NCBI GenBank assembly: GCA_951394045.1
Contig: OX595995.1
Location: 1,116,001-1,180,000 of the forward strand
DNA from: Nitzschia sp. DOCU1
Taxonomy: Eukaryota; Bacillariophyta; Bacillariophyceae; Bacillariales; Bacillariaceae
Reading direction: 5' to 3'
Length of the DNA: 64,000 bases
Under the pieces are notes generated by a model. That model saw only the letters and a list, made by a program, of their open reading frames with translations, had not been told where the DNA came from and did no database searches. Each line of letters begins with the position of its first letter. Position 1 is the first letter of the stretch. This document shows, in pieces, positions 59,944 through 64,000 of this stretch. The position numbers and the translations under genes were made by a program.

Positions 59944-62475
59944 TTACACTCCTGCTGCTGGTGCACTTTCAACTGTCGAATTTACCGCTCTACTATCATC
60001 GGTGGGGAAGCAAAGGGTGCAACATTCCGGCACTGAGCATTCGACTCGAGCGGAGGCGTCTGCGGCACAGTCTGCCCAGAGGTCTTCCAGCATACCAACA
60101 CCCTCGACTCGGAGCTGGCAAACGGACGGAGGCATGGTACCCGTAAACTGGTTGTCGTTCACGAGGAATTCCGTCAGGGTCACCAACTGTCCTGGTTCAA
60201 CATCAGGGATGGTTCCTGACAGCGAGTTGCCGCTCAGGTACAAGTCATTCAGAACGGGCGAAGACCCATAGTTGAGAGGGATGGTGCCATCTAAGTTGTT
60301 GTTGTTAAAATAGAGGATTCGAATAGTTGGAACGTTGAAAATGGAAGCTGGAAGGCTTCCCACGAAGTTGTTGTTCTTGAAATCAGCGAAGTCCAAAGAT
60401 TCAAACTGGTCGAATCCATCACGGATAGTACCTTCAAACTGGTTGTTATTGACGAGCAAATACTCTGTGAAAAGAAGGAGTAGAATGAGAAGAAAGGTGG
60501 GGGCGTGAAACGTTTCTGGAGCATTTCCTCTGTTGATACTCACCAAGACGACTCAAGCTGGTCAAGGAAGCAGGAAGGCTGCCACTGAAAAGGTTTTCAT
60601 TCAGTCGCAAATCTGTCAAGCTAGCAAGCTGGCCTAGGCTGCTGGAAAGAGTTCCAGTGAGCTGATTTTCGTCCAAACGAAGCAATTCAAGACCAGCCAT
60701 GTTGTAGAACGATTCTGGGATGCCTCCTTGCAAAAAGTTCTGATGCATCTGGATCATTTTCAGGTTGAGCATTCCAAAGCTTTCGGGGATAGTACCAACC
60801 AGGGCGTTGCTGTACAAGTAAAGGGACTCCAAATTCGAAAGGGCACCAATGGAGTCGGGAATCGAGCCTGTAAGCTGATTGTCCGACATCCAGAGCTCGC
60901 GCAAAGTCGAGATCGATCCAATGGAGGCGTCAATGGTTCCGGCGAAACGGTTTTGCGAAACACGGTAACTCATGAGCTGCCCAAGTCCGGCGAGATTCAC
61001 AACGGCAGGGCCAGAGAGTTCGTTTCGCTCAACGTCAAAGACAGTTAGGAAACGCATCTGGTTCAAGACATCGGGGATGGAACCTGACAGCATGTTGCCC
61101 GCAAGGCTTAGGGTATCAATTGACGAGAACACACGGATTTCGGGAGGAATTTCTCCTTGTAGACCATTGGCATCTTTAGGAAAGCAAAAGACGGTGTGAG
61201 AAAAGCGTGTTTATCAAACCATACTCCAACTCCATGACAGCAAGACTTACTAAGGACGATTGAAGTTGCGATGGTGCCATCACTGCAAGTCACACCAAAC
61301 CAAGTACATTCCGAATCTGCAGACAACCACCCACTGTTGTCTGTCCAGAGGGGTCCACTGGTTGAGTAGTAAAGAGTTGCAAGAGCGTAGCGCTGTTCGA
61401 CAGTGGGGTAAGTACACGGGTCGATTTGCGCAGGGTCAACATCCACAAGCCAACGGTATGCTTGCCCTTGGGGCGTGGTGGGATCCGAGAGAATAGGTGC
61501 CTCAGTGACTTCGAGGAGAATGCCCTGGATTACATCTTCGCGTGGACGACCCGAGCAGCCGCTGGAAGGGGCGGTAGTGGCAACAACTGGTGCCTCCGTG
61601 GTTGCTACTGGAGCTTGGGTCGCAGCGGATGGAGCTGCGGTTACCGCTACTGGAGCTTCAGTTGCCGCTACTGGAGCCGCGGTTGCTGTTACTGGAGCCG
61701 CGGTTGCTGTTACTGGAGCAGCGGTTGCAGCTACTGGGGCTTCGGTTGCAGTTACTGGAGCATCGGTCGCAGGTACAGGCGCCATTGTAGGCACCACGGG
61801 TTCAACAGGGGCAACTGGTGCAACAGGAGCTACAGGGGCAACAGGAGCTGAGGGGGAAGGCATCGACATGGACATGTCCATAGACATAATCATGGACATG
61901 GACATGGACATGGACAATCCGTTCATGGCGTCGTCCCAGACGTCACCCAGTCCCATCTCGGGATAAGCCTTCACTTTCTTGTCCTCTTGACCCTTCTTCG
62001 AGGACTTGCTATGGCTGCTCTTGGAACTTTTTCCGCTCTTGTCGCTCTTGGATGACTTGGAAGAATAGTCGACCTTGGATGACTTGGAAGACTTGGAGGA
62101 TTTGGAAGAAGAATCGCCCTTGGAGGACTTGCCTCCCTTTCCACTCTTCGCGCTCTTTCCACCCTTTGAGGACTTGCCACCCTTGCCGCTTCCTTTGCTG
62201 CCTTTTCCACTCTTGCTGCCCTTTCCACTCTTGCTGTCCATCATGTCATCATCGTCATCATCTCCATAGCTCGGGGGTTCGTACGGGGGGTACTCGCCTC
62301 CAGTGGAAAGGATGCGACGAAACTCGCCATGCATCTGTTGGGTGGCTCTCTCGAGCGCATCGATATCATCGACAGCAAGAAAGGTTCGCTTACGCCTCAA
62401 AGCAGTATCGGCATCGGTGCCGGCCAAGAAGGCCAGGCACAGAGCCAGTGTCGATAGCCCTTTTCGCGTCGCCAT
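59944..62475 (-). CDS. Secreted LRR protein with silaffin-like Lys/Ser region, 3 exons (791 aa)
   Basis: I join exon 1 (62475-61251), exon 2 (61173-60544) and exon 3 (60464-59944). The 77- and 79-bp introns are GT-AG and phase 1. Residues 1-22 are a signal peptide. R-R-I-L at residues 53-56 is followed by D-D-D-D-D-D and then about 100 residues of Ser, Lys and Gly repeats (K-S-G-K-G-S-K-S-G-K-G). Next come M-S-M-S-M-S-M-S-M repeats, V-A-P-V-A-P repeats and a T-A-A-P-V-T-A-T-x-A-P-V run. A cap with C-T-W-F-G-V-T-C follows, as in plant LRR receptors, then about ten plant-type LRRs (L-x-x-N-x-L-x-G-x-I-P) and a Cys-rich end. There is no transmembrane helix or kinase. A GTG extension to 62529 is ignored. 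It is likely wall- or silica-associated. Confidence 0.88.
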
Positions 62476-63883
62476 GGTCCGCTTTATGGAGTTCAGCAGG
62501 TTGCTACAACGGAGAGACAAGGTAAACACAAGGTACTGCTCAACGTTTTGGCGCCGATCTTTTCAGTTGTGTTTCGGTTGTTGTTATCCGACTGAAATTG
62601 AATTTGAGATGGGTATTTGTTTACCAAGAAATTGGCGGTCTTTGTAATTTGTGAGAGATGGAATGAGCGGGAAAGATATCAATCGCGCTATCAAATTTTG
62701 CTCCGATGTGGAGGGAGACCGGCTGCCTCGAAATTGAAAATAACATATGCCCCCCTCATCTAATTAATCTTAATCAACGGCAATGGCCGGATTCAAGCCA
62801 AAAGCGAAAATCCGATTGGGAACATGTGTGTGACGAAGAGGTGGAATTGAAATCCCTGTGTATCATTCATGTATCGGCATTCATCCGCTCGCCCGCCTTC
62901 ATCCCGCCCTTTTTTGGAACCGATCTCCAAATGCTACGGACGCGAAGGATGGCAACAACACCAAACTATTCTGCTATCGCGCATACATCATACAGTAGTA
63001 TCGTACGATAGCTATCCCAAAGGAAGAAGTTTTGGAGTCCTTAGCTCTACTCAGACTTGTCTACTTCTTCTCTAGAATTGTATAGTAGTACAATAGATTC
63101 AACACTTTTCTGGTGTGATCCTATTGCCGGCCGCTAGTTTCAGGAAATGGCCACAACTACTCCTGTTTAGTCCGTTCTACGACGGTAGATACCAGCTATT
63201 ACCCATATTCCTGTATGATATAGAAGCAAGGACTCTAGAAAGAGCAATCGTGGCTCTAGAGTACGTAGACTCTTGCATGAAAATCGGCGACAAGGAATCC
63301 TAGGACAGACAAGAAAACTAGGACATAAAACAACAACCGGGTTCTATCATTGCTTGGCGCACCGCTCGGATCGCAAGTCCAGGTATTCAAAATACATTTC
63401 TTGTACGATATCGAATTCAGAAACAAACGTATCGTCGTGGGTCGGCTACCGAAATCCATCCTATGCCGGGAGGAATAGTTTTGCACATGGCTGTGCTGGC
63501 GCGGTGATCCAAGTTTTCGCGCCCATCCGGTGCGCGATCCTGCCATCTTGCAATCAGGCTCATGATTGCTGCAGAGTAATCGAATGAATCAGTTGCTTTT
63601 ATCTTCATCGATTGGCGGCTGTGCTGATGAAGAAGTTGCCGGCGTACAGTATTTCGCGCCCGTCGGCCATTTTTCCAAGACCAAGCCCGTTGGACTCACA
63701 ATTTTGTGATCTTGTACACTGTGTGATGGCCAAAATTGCGATCGCCCACTGTGCCCTCGTACATCGAAGAGCCGTGTGAGACGACTCGGTCGCCAATGAA
63801 AGTTATAGATTTGAACGTTCAGTTTCAAGTCCCAATAGTGGTGCGGCAGAAAGCGATTGATCGACCATCGTGACAATATTCGT
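62476..63883. other. Intergenic stretch, divergent promoter region
   Basis: About 1.4 kb between the LRR gene start and the partial gene at the right edge. Overlapping frames (62706-63876) are short and unsupported. No repeat was found. Confidence 0.45.
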
Positions 63884-64000
63884 ATGGAACATCAAACAAG
63901 TTTGACAATGGCCTCGACATTGACACAGAAACGACGCGGCCAAGCCGTGTTTGGATTGGTTTGTGCTCTGTCCCTCTGTGTGCCAGGAAACTCGGCGTCT
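63884..64000 (+). CDS. 5' part of a gene for a probably secreted protein (cut by window edge)
   Basis: An open frame starts at ATG 63884, with a second in-frame ATG at 63908, and runs off the window. From the second ATG it encodes Thr, Gln and Lys-Arg-Arg followed by a hydrophobic core V-F-G-L-V-C-A-L-S-L-C-V-P-G-N-S-A, a good signal peptide. The mature protein lies beyond the edge, so nothing can be said of its function. An intron may lie just ahead. Nothing upstream overlaps it on this strand. Confidence 0.45.
   Translation, partial: MEHQTSLTMASTLTQKRRGQAVFGLVCALSLCVPGNSAS

Noticed and set aside
61475..62269. Long plus-strand frames across the LRR gene
   Set aside because: They are shadows of the repeat-rich minus-strand exon, with low-complexity products and no domain.

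Overview
The window is nuclear DNA from a diatom, most likely a pennate one. PsbU at 1.7-2.5 kb has the split signal/transit presequence with an A-F-A-P motif that stramenopile plastid proteins use. There is a CoDi-type Ty1/copia retrotransposon, a diatom-type cyclin, an HSF-type factor, a large LRR surface protein with silaffin-like low complexity, and short GT-AG introns of about 60-290 bp. I cannot name the species from sequence alone.

Layout. 0-6 kb is gene-poor: a small secreted ORF, PsbU (2 exons, minus), a possible small membrane protein, and a 0.9 kb foldback-like repeat. 6-12 kb holds a TM9SF nonaspanin (2 exons), an RNI-type LRR protein, and a glutathione peroxidase of 4 exons that carries an N-terminal ShKT domain. 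12-24 kb holds a small basic protein, two related single-pass membrane proteins transcribed away from each other, a mitochondrial-type membrane protein, a CpeT/CpcT-like protein, a 702-residue TPR protein and a member of a diatom repeated family. 26 kb is a cyclin.

27,941-33,652 is an apparently intact copia element: 347-bp LTRs that look identical, CCAAC target duplication, and one 1616-residue Gag-Pol. Just beyond it is a second member of the diatom family seen at 24 kb, broken by a stop codon. 35-46 kb is a dense housekeeping stretch: LYRM7-like, UBA protein, TRAPPC6, Mpv17, a frameshifted HNH-like gene, HSF, FBXO21-like and an S1-domain protein. 47-62 kb holds a 1092-residue coiled-coil protein (3 exons), an acidic protein, a truncated hemoglobin, a START-like protein, a condensin CAP-H C-terminal fragment with a frame break, a two-helix membrane/coiled-coil protein (3 exons), and a 791-residue LRR protein (3 exons). 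A further secreted protein begins at the right edge.

The genes are a normal eukaryotic mixture with no operon logic. Several gene pairs are divergent or convergent with short spacers. Exon joins were worked out by hand from splice sites, reading phase and protein family fit. No search or alignment program was run, so family names rest on recognised motifs.
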